From NCBI RefSeq assembly GCF_905332535.1, contig NZ_CAJOCF010000003.1, positions 217,787-281,786 on the forward strand: a stretch of 64,000 bases of DNA. The letters run 5' to 3'. The DNA is from Latilactobacillus fragifolii. GTDB lineage: Bacteria > Bacillota > Bacilli > Lactobacillales > Lactobacillaceae. The translations under genes were made by a program, and so were the position numbers. The notes beneath the pieces are model-generated. The model made no database searches, was not told the origin of the DNA, and saw nothing but the letters and a program-made list of their open reading frames with translations. Below are positions 57,587 through 64,000 of this stretch, in pieces (the stretch's first letter is position 1; each line of letters begins with the position of its first letter).

Positions 57587-58726
57587 TTAATGTTGATAGC
57601 CGTTCCCAAAGCTGTAAGTTGCGACTAAGTTTTGCTGATGGTCTAAGATGTTAAAATCAGCATCCCGACCTTCTTCTAATTTACCTTTTTGTGTCAAGCC
57701 AAATTCTTCAGCTTGGTTAACACTTGACATCATCACAGCTTCAAAAATGCCACAACCCGTAAATGCTTGGATATTCTTGAAGGCATCGATATATGTTAAC
57801 ACTGATCCGGCTAAAGTGCCATCTTCTAGGCGCGCTTGTTTGTCTTTAACGATTACTTTTTGGCCCCCCAATTCGCTTTCGCCTTCTGCAATCCCTTTAG
57901 CACGCATTGAATCAGTAACAAGGTCGATGCGCTCTGCCCCTTTTTGTTCATACGCTAATTTAATCATATCCGGGACGATGTGGAAGCCATCAGCGATTAA
58001 TTCAGCGTACATATTGTCTTCTAGCATTGCGTGGCCTGTCACACCAGGTTCGCGATGTTTAAATTCACGTTGCGCGTTGTATAAATGCGTTACGTGCGTT
58101 GCTTTACTTTCAAGCATTTGTTCGCGTGTTGCATTACTGTGACCCACTGAAGGGACGATGTTGTGTGCTAAACAGTAATCTTCGAATGCTTTTGAACCAG
58201 GATCTTCTGGCGCATAAGTAATCAGCCGCACACGGTTGCCTGATAGCTTGTTCCATTCGTCCAATAAATCAACATCTGGATCTTTAATAAATTGTTCTGG
58301 TTGTGCCCCTTTGAAGATTGGTGCGATAAATGGTCCTTCCAAGTGGACCCCTTGAATTAATGGATTTTTTTCAGCTGCTGCTTTAACTCCACGCATGGCA
58401 TTGGCGATGTTTTCGTTTGATTGCGTCATCGTTGTTGCAAATAAAGTCGTGACCCCTTCGTTTTGCATCATCTTAGTTGCCATTTCGTCGATTTGGTCAG
58501 CATCGCCATCCATTGCATCAAACCCATACCCACCGTGGCAGTGAACGTCAATGAAGCCAGGAATGATTGTCTTCCCTTTGACGTCTTGGATGGTTTCGCC
58601 AGCTTGTGCCTTGTAGTCGAACATTGGGCCTACTGCCAAAATTTTATCATCGAAACGAATATAACCATCTTCGATAACGTCATCACCTGTATAGATTACC
58701 GCATGTTTTAATACTTTTACTGCCAT
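57587..58726 (-). CDS. nagA: N-acetylglucosamine-6-phosphate deacetylase
   Basis: The product has 379 residues. Amidohydrolase fold with IPGFIDVHCHGGYGFDAMDGD, the metal-ligand Glu region LEGPFIAPIFKGAQ, VGHSNATREQM, ATHVTHLYNAQREFKHREPG and LVTDSMRAKG. It removes acetate from GlcNAc-6-P to give GlcN-6-P for glycolysis or wall recycling. It may use GlcNAc freed by the wall hydrolases. GAGGTGG ribosome site. Confidence 0.95.
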   Translation of the reverse strand: MAVKVLKHAVIYTGDDVIEDGYIRFDDKILAVGPMFDYKAQAGETIQDVKGKTIIPGFIDVHCHGGYGFDAMDGDADQIDEMATKMMQNEGVTTLFATTMTQSNENIANAMRGVKAAAEKNPLIQGVHLEGPFIAPIFKGAQPEQFIKDPDVDLLDEWNKLSGNRVRLITYAPEDPGSKAFEDYCLAHNIVPSVGHSNATREQMLESKATHVTHLYNAQREFKHREPGVTGHAMLEDNMYAELIADGFHIVPDMIKLAYEQKGAERIDLVTDSMRAKGIAEGESELGGQKVIVKDKQARLEDGTLAGSVLTYIDAFKNIQAFTGCGIFEAVMMSSVNQAEEFGLTQKGKLEEGRDADFNILDHQQNLVATYSFGNGYQH

Positions 58727-58758
58727 TATCCATCCACCTCTATCTTTAAATTACCTCT

Positions 58759-58787
58759 AGTATAAATGGTATAGACCAAAAAAACAA
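58759..58787 (-). promoter_or_regulatory. nagA promoter with NagR-type operator
   Basis: -35 TTGTTT (58782-58787), 17-nt spacer, -10 TATACT (58759-58764). The spacer contains TGGTCTATACCA (58767-58778), close to the palindromic NagR/YvoA site of Bacillus (TGGTCTAGACCA). Binding there would block the polymerase directly. Confidence 0.7.
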
Positions 58788-58867
58788 GGGATTCTGACTA
58801 AACTTTGAACCGTTTTCTTGTTAATTTGCTATACTATATTTATTCATTCATATTAAGGAGTTTATTG

Positions 58868-59785
58868 ATGCTAAAAATCGGTGTTATTGGCCTTGGAAAC
58901 ATTGCCCAAAAGGCATATTTACCTGTAATGGCACAAATGCAAGACCGGGTTGATTGGGTTTTATGTACACGTCAACCAGCTAAATTAGCGCAACTGCAAG
59001 CGCAATATCATTTAGAACGTGGCTGCCTGTCATTTGACGCATTGCTTGAACAGCCACTTGATGCAGTTTTTATTCACACACCAACTGCCACCCACTACCA
59101 GTATGTTAAACAAGCCTTAGGCAATGGTTTACACGTTTTTGTCGATAAACCGCTAAGTGAAAACCCGCTAGAAGCCGCCGAGTTATACAAACTAGCGGCT
59201 AGCAAAGAACGCCTCTTAACGGTTGGTTTCAACCGCCGTTTTGCTCCATTTTTACAGAAATTAAATAACTTGCCCGATAAGCAACTGATCAACGTCACTA
59301 AAACGCGCGTCGCTACGCGGCAGCCAACTGCCTTTGCCATTTATGACCTAATGATTCATACCATCGATACGGCGCTTTTCTTGGCTGATTCACTGGGGAC
59401 ACCTTACAAACTGCGCCCATACTGCCAACAAGATGCAAATGACCATTTACAGTTGGCCCAACTCACCATTGAGACCCCACGTCAGTTAATTAGTGCGACT
59501 TTAAATATGCAAAGTGGCACCAATCAAGAAATTGCTAGTCTTCAAACACCGCACGGTTTATTCACCATCGATAATCTGACGCGCTACACCACTCAAGCGG
59601 CAAAAGGCAGTCATGTTCAAAATGCGGCTGATTGGACCCCCACATTAGCAACCCGCGGATTTGCGCCAATGATTGATGCGTTTATTACTGCCCTTGAAAC
59701 CAATGGTGCAAATCCAGTCTTACCAGAAAGTAGTTTACTCACCCACCAACTCTGTCATGAGATGGTCCACTTTACCAAGGCGTAA
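58868..59785 (+). CDS. Gfo/Idh/MocA family oxidoreductase
   Basis: The product has 305 residues. Rossmann start LKIGVIGLGNIAQKAYLPVM (2-21), IHTPTATHYQYVKQALGNGLHVFVDKPLSENP (motif with Lys of the V-D-K-P triad) and GFNRRFAP. YceM/MviM-like subgroup. The substrate is unknown. ATG at 58868 is eight bases after AAGGAG; the longer frame upstream crosses the promoter (-10 TATACT near 58.83 kb). Single gene, divergent from nagA. Confidence 0.85.
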   Translation: MLKIGVIGLGNIAQKAYLPVMAQMQDRVDWVLCTRQPAKLAQLQAQYHLERGCLSFDALLEQPLDAVFIHTPTATHYQYVKQALGNGLHVFVDKPLSENPLEAAELYKLAASKERLLTVGFNRRFAPFLQKLNNLPDKQLINVTKTRVATRQPTAFAIYDLMIHTIDTALFLADSLGTPYKLRPYCQQDANDHLQLAQLTIETPRQLISATLNMQSGTNQEIASLQTPHGLFTIDNLTRYTTQAAKGSHVQNAADWTPTLATRGFAPMIDAFITALETNGANPVLPESSLLTHQLCHEMVHFTKA

Positions 59786-59788
59786 CGC

Positions 59789-59840
59789 AAAAAAAGCGGG
59801 GGCTTTGATACTCAATAAGGTATCGAATTCCCCGCTTTTT
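59789..59840 (+). terminator. Terminator after Gfo/Idh gene
   Basis: AAAAAGCGGGG pairs with CCCCGCTTTTT, with an inner GATAC/GTATC hairpin and a T run. It may also work for the minus strand. Confidence 0.85.
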
Positions 59841-59901
59841 AAACATGTTATCACGCATATTGAGCTACGATTATTAGATAATAACCACGCTCGAAATCAC
59901 T

Positions 59902-60705
59902 TTATTTTTGATTTTCTAAATCTTTGGCAATTGTTGCGTCAATGCCCTTAATCACTGCCGTCATTAAGCCGGCTTCTTCCATTGCCAATAAACCAGCAAC
60001 CGTTGTGCCGCCTGGTGAAGAAACTTGATCCACTAAATCCCAAGGTGAAACGTCACTCATGAGCACGTTTTGGGCACTGCCTAAAACAGCTTGGGCTGCA
60101 ATCTCAGTTGCGGCCTTTTTCGTTAAACCATGTTTAACCCCAGCCCGCGCCATTGAATCGATAAATAGGTAAACAAATGCTGGTGAACTCCCGGCTAACG
60201 CGCTGAAGGTTGTGAAATCTTTTTCGCCGATTTCAACCACGCCCCCCAGTTGTGCGAGGACGTCTTTCACACGAGCCAATTGGTCTGCATTGACTTGTTC
60301 ATTCCCAACAACAGCTGTAATTCCCGCGCGGTTGGCCACGTTGACGTTGGGCATGATGCGTAAAATTGGTAAATCTGCGGCAGATTGTTCTGCTAATTTA
60401 TCAAGCGATAAACCAGCCGCCATTGAAACCATCAATGGTTGATGTGCTTTAAAAGCCGCATTTGTTTCTGCTAAAACCTGTGGTACAATGTAGGGTTTCA
60501 CCGCTAAAAAAACGATATCGGCTTGTTCAACCACTGAATTGTTATCTGCAACAGCTGTAACCCGTTGTTCAGCCACAAAGTCCGCGTAATTCGCCGGATG
60601 TCCGCCGTGCACTAAAATATCCGCTGTTGCAATCTGATTAGCTTTCACTAACCCTTTAATCATTGCTTGTGCCATGTTACCGACACCAATAAATCCAATT
60701 TTCAT
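59902..60705 (-). CDS. proC: Pyrroline-5-carboxylate reductase
   Basis: The product has 267 residues. MKIGFIGVGNMAQAMIKGL NADP-binding start, FLAVKPYIVPQVL, RIMPNVN, and the C-terminal signature SSPGGTTVAGLLAMEEAGL. Last step of proline synthesis. The ATG at 60703-60705 follows AAAGGGGTGG; the longer frame begins before that site. Confidence 0.95.
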   Translation of the reverse strand: MKIGFIGVGNMAQAMIKGLVKANQIATADILVHGGHPANYADFVAEQRVTAVADNNSVVEQADIVFLAVKPYIVPQVLAETNAAFKAHQPLMVSMAAGLSLDKLAEQSAADLPILRIMPNVNVANRAGITAVVGNEQVNADQLARVKDVLAQLGGVVEIGEKDFTTFSALAGSSPAFVYLFIDSMARAGVKHGLTKKAATEIAAQAVLGSAQNVLMSDVSPWDLVDQVSSPGGTTVAGLLAMEEAGLMTAVIKGIDATIAKDLENQK

Positions 60706-60804
60706 TCTGCCACCCCTTTTTATTGTTTCAAGGATACCGAACCAACGCAAGAAAGTCAATTAAGGCTACAAAAAAAGACATCTTAGAAAGATGTCTTTAA
60801 AGTA

Positions 60805-60876
60805 TTGGGCTAGCTGGATTCGAACCAGCGCATGACAGGATCAAAACCTGTTGCCTTACCGCTTGGCCATAGCCCA
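60805..60876 (-). tRNA. tRNA-Gln (anticodon TTG)
   Basis: A 72-nt cloverleaf: acceptor TGGGCTA/TAGCCCA, anticodon stem ACAGG/CCTGT with loop TTTTGAT, T-loop GTTCGAAT. CCA not encoded. Confidence 0.93.
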
Positions 60877-60882
60877 ATCAAG

Positions 60883-60963
60883 TGGAGGAGAGTGGATTCG
60901 AACCACCGAACCCGAAGGAGCGGATTTACAGTCCGCCGCGTTTAGCCACTTCGCTACTCCTCC
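60883..60963 (-). tRNA. tRNA-Tyr (anticodon GTA)
   Basis: An 81-nt class II tRNA: acceptor GGAGGAG/CTCCTCC, anticodon stem GCGGA/TCCGC with loop CTGTAAA, extended variable arm. It lies six nt upstream of tRNA-Gln on the same strand, so they form one transcript. Confidence 0.93.
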
Positions 60964-61034
60964 ATACGTTTTATCTCATCGATTCAACTATATTAGTTTA
61001 CAAAATTCTGATAGAAAAATCAACCCCAAAATGC

Positions 61035-61076
61035 AAAAAAAATCTTGATTATTGCATAAATAATCAAGATTTTTTT
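61035..61076. terminator. Bidirectional-looking terminator after dtpT
   Basis: A long AT-rich hairpin (AAATCTTGATTATT with its complement around TATGCA) with T/A runs on both sides, abutting the dtpT stop. Confidence 0.8.
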
Positions 61077-61082
61077 CAAAAT

Positions 61083-62543
61083 TTAGTTAACGCCTTCCAT
61101 CAACTTATGGATGGGTTTAACGAAGAAGATTAAGACAATCCCGAAGATCGCACTCACAATCCCAATGCCTAAGAAATATCTAATTTCGGTTTGTGGTGAA
61201 TATAAACGAACAAGTTGTGCATTAACTGCTTGACCAGCGGCATCTGCTAAGAACCACATACTCATCATTTGTGATTGAAATGCTTTTGGTGCTAATTTCG
61301 TCGTAATTGATAAACCAATTGGTGAAATTAACATTTCCGCAATTTCAACAATAAACCATGAACCAATTAACCAGAATGGACTGACACGACCAGCAGTACC
61401 ATGCAATAATCCAGGAAGCGCCATAAACATGTATGATAACCCAGCAAAGATTAAACCAATCGCAAATTTACCAGGTGCTGATGGTTGTTTCTTCCATGTG
61501 CTCCATAACCACACAAATAGTGGCGTTAAAAGCATGATGAAGAATGGATTAAGTGATTGGAACGATGAAGCTGCTAAATTCATACTACCAATGTGTAATA
61601 CGGTACGATCTTCAGCAAACAGTGCTAAAACAACAGACCCGGATTCTTCAATCCCCCAGAAAACTGCAGCCGCGATGAATAGCGGAATGTAAGCTAACAC
61701 ACGTGAACGTTCTTTTTTAGTGACCTTTTGACTACCTAACATTCGTATAAAATAAATAATTGGTAAGGCAATCGCAATGATTGAAATCATTAAGACAATG
61801 TTATCAATGTTTAAGTTACCTGAGAATTGCATCCCGAGTATAATGACAGCGATGGCAACAACCCCAATCACAATCTTACGAATAACACTTGACAATTCTT
61901 CAGGGGCAATGGGATCGTTTGCTCTTGCATTTTCTTTATTGAATTGTGAACGGCCGCGGTAGTATTGGATTAATCCAAAGAACATCCCAACAGCAGCAAG
62001 TGAAAAGCCTAAATGGAAATCAACCTTTTGACCAATCGTCCCAACAATCCATGGTGCTACGAATGACCCTAAGTTTATCCCGAAGACGAACATGCTGAAA
62101 CCAGCATCCCGACGACGATCGTTTTCACTATATAAACTACCAACCATTTCAGAAACATTAGGTTTTAATAACCCAGTCCCTGCAACAATCAAAGCAATTG
62201 AAATAAATAAAGCTGTCGCCCCCATCGGCATTGCTAAGGCAATATGACCTAGCATAATTAAAACCCCTCCGATGAAGACCGTTTTGAAACTTCCCCAGAT
62301 TCGATCACTCAACCAACCACCAACAACGCTGGCTAGGTAAACCATCGAACCATAGATGGCCATCACAGACATCGCAGTGGTCTTGTCAAAACCAAGACCA
62401 CCCTTATCTAAAGCAAAATACATATAGAATAATAGAATTGCACGCATCCCGTAGTAGCTAAACCGTTCCCACATTTCAGTGAAGAACAGTGTTGATAGCC
62501 CATGCGGTTGACCAAAGAATGTTTTTTCTTGTTTCTCTTCCAT
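61083..62543 (-). CDS. dtpT: Di-/tripeptide:proton symporter (POT family)
   Basis: The product has 486 residues and about fourteen membrane helices. The POT signature ETMWERFSYYGMRA-like TEMWERFSYYGMRAILLFYM (about 19-38, containing the ExxER-type proton motif E-M-W-E-R), GGWLSDRIWGSFKTVFIGG and FSMFVFGINLGSFVAPWIVG are clear. It imports di- and tripeptides with protons, fitting a protein-rich niche. Promoter with -35 TTGATT and -10 TATAAT upstream. Confidence 0.94.
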   Translation of the reverse strand: MEEKQEKTFFGQPHGLSTLFFTEMWERFSYYGMRAILLFYMYFALDKGGLGFDKTTAMSVMAIYGSMVYLASVVGGWLSDRIWGSFKTVFIGGVLIMLGHIALAMPMGATALFISIALIVAGTGLLKPNVSEMVGSLYSENDRRRDAGFSMFVFGINLGSFVAPWIVGTIGQKVDFHLGFSLAAVGMFFGLIQYYRGRSQFNKENARANDPIAPEELSSVIRKIVIGVVAIAVIILGMQFSGNLNIDNIVLMISIIAIALPIIYFIRMLGSQKVTKKERSRVLAYIPLFIAAAVFWGIEESGSVVLALFAEDRTVLHIGSMNLAASSFQSLNPFFIMLLTPLFVWLWSTWKKQPSAPGKFAIGLIFAGLSYMFMALPGLLHGTAGRVSPFWLIGSWFIVEIAEMLISPIGLSITTKLAPKAFQSQMMSMWFLADAAGQAVNAQLVRLYSPQTEIRYFLGIGIVSAIFGIVLIFFVKPIHKLMEGVN

Positions 62544-62879
62544 TGTAATACCCCACTTTAAAACTTTATTATTACGGAAACTAAGAATTTGATAGTTGTT
62601 AGATTGAATCGACTCATCTATACAAGAGGTCTCTTATCATTCGCTTAGAATCTATAAAGGCTATTATAATCTTATTTTAATCTTAAATCAATTCTTTTTT
62701 CAACATTAACTGCATTGTTTGCACTGCTTTTTTCATTACACCAAGTTATTTTATGCGCCAAAATAACTAAAACGGATCATAAAATGAGAAAATGCTCATG
62801 GCCCCTAACATGTTAAAAAACTGGCTTGTTGGGTTTAAACAGTAGTACAATAAACTAAATAGAAAGCGAGTTGAACCTT
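62544..62879. other. Intergenic region between dtpT and Nudix genes
   Basis: A 336-nt divergent region. It holds the dtpT promoter (62663-62691), a dtpT leader of about 115 nt in which I see no clear T-box, and a possible -10 TACAAT (62846-62851) for the Nudix gene. Nothing else identifiable. Confidence 0.5.
62663..62691 (-). promoter_or_regulatory. dtpT promoter
   Basis: -35 TTGATT (62686-62691), 17-nt spacer, consensus -10 TATAAT (62663-62668), about 120 nt before the dtpT start. Confidence 0.7.
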
Positions 62880-63458
62880 ATGAATCCTTTTAAATTAACA
62901 TCCCTTGTCCCACTACGCCCTGATCGTTGGCTAACTTATTACGAAGCAACGTATCAAACTGAAAACGGCGATTTAATGCCTTATCATTTCGTCAGTCGGA
63001 ACCCCGACTTAACCATTGAGACTTTAAAACGACCAGCTAATGCCTCTGCGGTCGCAATGTTCTGTTATAATCAAGATCATTCGCAAGTCTTACTAACTAA
63101 GCAATTTAGACAGCCCCTTAATGATTTTATTTATGGTAACCCCGCTGGTTTAGTTGAAGCAACTGAAACAGTTGAACAAGCTATTTCCCGTGAGTTAATG
63201 GAAGAAACAGGTTATCCATTGATTAAGGTCGAACAGTATTTTGCACCAAGCTATTCTTCACCAGGCCTTACGGATGGTGCCGTTAGTCTAGCAATCTGTA
63301 CGCTTGATCAAGCGCTTTACACAGCCCGCTCACTTGAAGCGGATGAGCGTTTAAATGTTTTATGGGTTAATCGTGCTGAAGCACAAACCATCTTAGCCAA
63401 CGAAAAAATCACCGGTCGTACACAGATTCTATTATGGCAATGGGCAAATGAACAATAA
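62880..63458 (+). CDS. Nudix hydrolase, ADP-ribose pyrophosphatase-like
   Basis: The product has 192 residues. The Nudix box is intact: G-L-V-E-A-T-E-T-V-E-Q-A-I-S-RELMEETGY (G-x5-E-x7-REUxEExGU, about 93-116), followed by YFAPSYSSPGLTDGAVSLAICTL, typical of NudF-like ADP-ribose pyrophosphatases that give AMP and ribose-5-phosphate. ATG at 62880 is chosen over an in-frame TTG at 62871; the ribosome site (AAAGCGAG) is weak. Own terminator. Confidence 0.85.
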   Translation: MNPFKLTSLVPLRPDRWLTYYEATYQTENGDLMPYHFVSRNPDLTIETLKRPANASAVAMFCYNQDHSQVLLTKQFRQPLNDFIYGNPAGLVEATETVEQAISRELMEETGYPLIKVEQYFAPSYSSPGLTDGAVSLAICTLDQALYTARSLEADERLNVLWVNRAEAQTILANEKITGRTQILLWQWANEQ

Positions 63459-63460
63459 AT

Positions 63461-63496
63461 AAATAGCCAGTTACGATTTCCGTAACTGGCTATTTT
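63461..63496 (+). terminator. Terminator after Nudix gene
   Basis: AATAGCCAGTTACG pairs with CGTAACTGGCTATT around ATTTC, followed by T4. Confidence 0.85.
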
Positions 63497-63601
63497 CATG
63501 GTTTTTCAGTTGAAATAACTATTAAAAAAAGCACTATCCTAACAAACAGTCAGTACAATGCTGATTATCACGATTAGCACTTGATAGAAACATGCTATTG
63601 A

Positions 63602-63674
63602 TGCCGGCTGCAGGAGTCGAACCTGTGACCCTCGGTTTACGATACCGATGCTCTACCAACTGAGCTAAGCCGGC
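63602..63674 (-). tRNA. tRNA-Thr (anticodon CGT)
   Basis: A 73-nt cloverleaf: acceptor GCCGGCT/AGCCGGC, anticodon stem TCGGT/ACCGA with loop ATCGTAA, GTTCGACT T-loop. Reads ACG. Confidence 0.93.
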
Positions 63675-63681
63675 ATTAAGA

Positions 63682-63753
63682 TGACCCGTACGGGATTTGA
63701 ACCCATGATACCGCCGTGAAAGGGCGGTGTCTTAACCACTTGACCAACGGGCC
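63682..63753 (-). tRNA. tRNA-Glu (anticodon TTC)
   Basis: A 72-nt cloverleaf: acceptor GGCCCGT/ACGGGTC, anticodon stem CCGCC/GGCGG with loop CTTTCAC, GTTCAAAT T-loop. Confidence 0.93.
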
Positions 63754-63792
63754 GAAATAAAAAACGATTGAAAAATTTCAACCGTCCAATGA

Positions 63793-63865
63793 CTCCGGTT
63801 GTCAGGCTCGAACTGACGACATCATGATTAACAGTCATGCGCTCTACCAACTGAGCTAAACCGGA
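63793..63865 (-). tRNA. tRNA-Asn (anticodon GTT)
   Basis: A 73-nt cloverleaf: acceptor TCCGGTT/AACCGGA, anticodon stem CATGA/TCATG with loop CTGTTAA, GTTCGAGC T-loop. First tRNA after the 5S gene. Confidence 0.93.
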
Positions 63866-63873
63866 ATGAAACA

Positions 63874-63990
63874 GCGCGGCAGCGTCCTATCCTCGCAGGT
63901 AGTTTCCCACCAACTACTATCGGCGCTAAGAAGCTTAACTTCTGTGTTCGACATGGGAACAGGTGTATCCTTCTTGCTATCGCCACCACA
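63874..63990 (-). rRNA. rrf: 5S ribosomal RNA
   Basis: About 117 nt beginning TGTGGTGGCGATAGCAAGAA, with the conserved CACCTGTTCCCATGTCGAAC core and closing GGACGCTGCCGCGC that pairs partly with the 5' end. The operon order here is (23S, outside the window)-5S-tRNA-Asn-Glu-Thr. Ends are estimated from family knowledge. Confidence 0.93.
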
Positions 63991-64000
63991 CTATTTTGTG

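Noticed and set aside
60851..61133. Two short plus-strand frames
   Set aside because: They lie over tRNA-Gln and tRNA-Tyr and the dtpT terminator.
62544..62662. Possible T-box in the dtpT leader
   Set aside because: No T-box consensus or terminator is seen, only AT-rich sequence.

Overview
The window looks like chromosome of a low-GC lactic acid bacterium, most likely Latilactobacillus (L. sakei / L. curvatus group). The pcrA-ligA-camS and gatCAB-dagK-rlmD blocks, the ECF and POT transporters, dTDP-rhamnose polysaccharide genes, strong AGGAGG ribosome sites and TTG/GTG starts all fit. The species is inferred from gene content, not from a search. Nearly all genes lie on the minus strand, which fits the rRNA/tRNA end of the window at 63.6-64 kb being near-origin and transcribed the same way.

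Layout. 0-3.4 kb: envelope genes, namely a partial YxeA-like protein, a lysozyme-fold (GH25) protein that lacks catalytic acids, a DUF915 hydrolase and a lone PTS EIIC. 3.6-9.4 kb: rlmD, dagK and gatBAC. 9.4-12.7 kb: an accessory insert with a secreted protein, an Rrf2-type regulator and a two-gene operon of unusual SIR2-like proteins. It separates camS from gatCAB, which are often neighbours in related bacteria. 12.8-22.1 kb: camS, ligA, pcrA, purB, a degenerate purK-like gene and xpt. 22.3-35.7 kb: cell-wall and housekeeping genes (glucosaminidase, two Gfo/Idh or GNAT-type enzymes, Csp, YkyA lipoprotein, ECF S component, tRNA-Leu, SprT, Tex), a P-type ATPase behind a yybP-ykoY type Mn2+ riboswitch, and the NAD salvage pair pncB-nadE.

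35.8-47.1 kb: a 12-gene polysaccharide operon (wzz, wzy, four GT2 glycosyltransferases, rmlACBD, wzx, glf) that should make a polymer with rhamnose and galactofuranose. No tyrosine kinase/phosphatase or priming transferase is present. A decayed IS30-type transposase lies beside its promoter. 47.6-56.7 kb: AT-rich surface genes, namely two large membrane proteins (one YfhO family) and two secreted wall hydrolases sharing a ~120-residue repeat. 56.9-63.5 kb: nagR-nagA, a Gfo/Idh enzyme, proC, tRNA-Gln/Tyr, dtpT and a Nudix ADP-ribose pyrophosphatase. 63.6-64 kb: tRNA-Thr, -Glu, -Asn and 5S rRNA, the 3' end of an rRNA operon.

The two most unusual things are (1) a family of ~120-nt structured repeats sitting exactly at the 3' ends of minus-strand genes (SIR2-like, pcrA, purK-like, pncB, and a diverged copy at rlmD). 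These repeats supply stop codons and even C-terminal residues, and their central hairpin varies in sequence but keeps its pairing. (2) The tandem SIR2-like pair has one zinc-binding member with Gln in place of the catalytic His and one cysteine-free member with Glu there.
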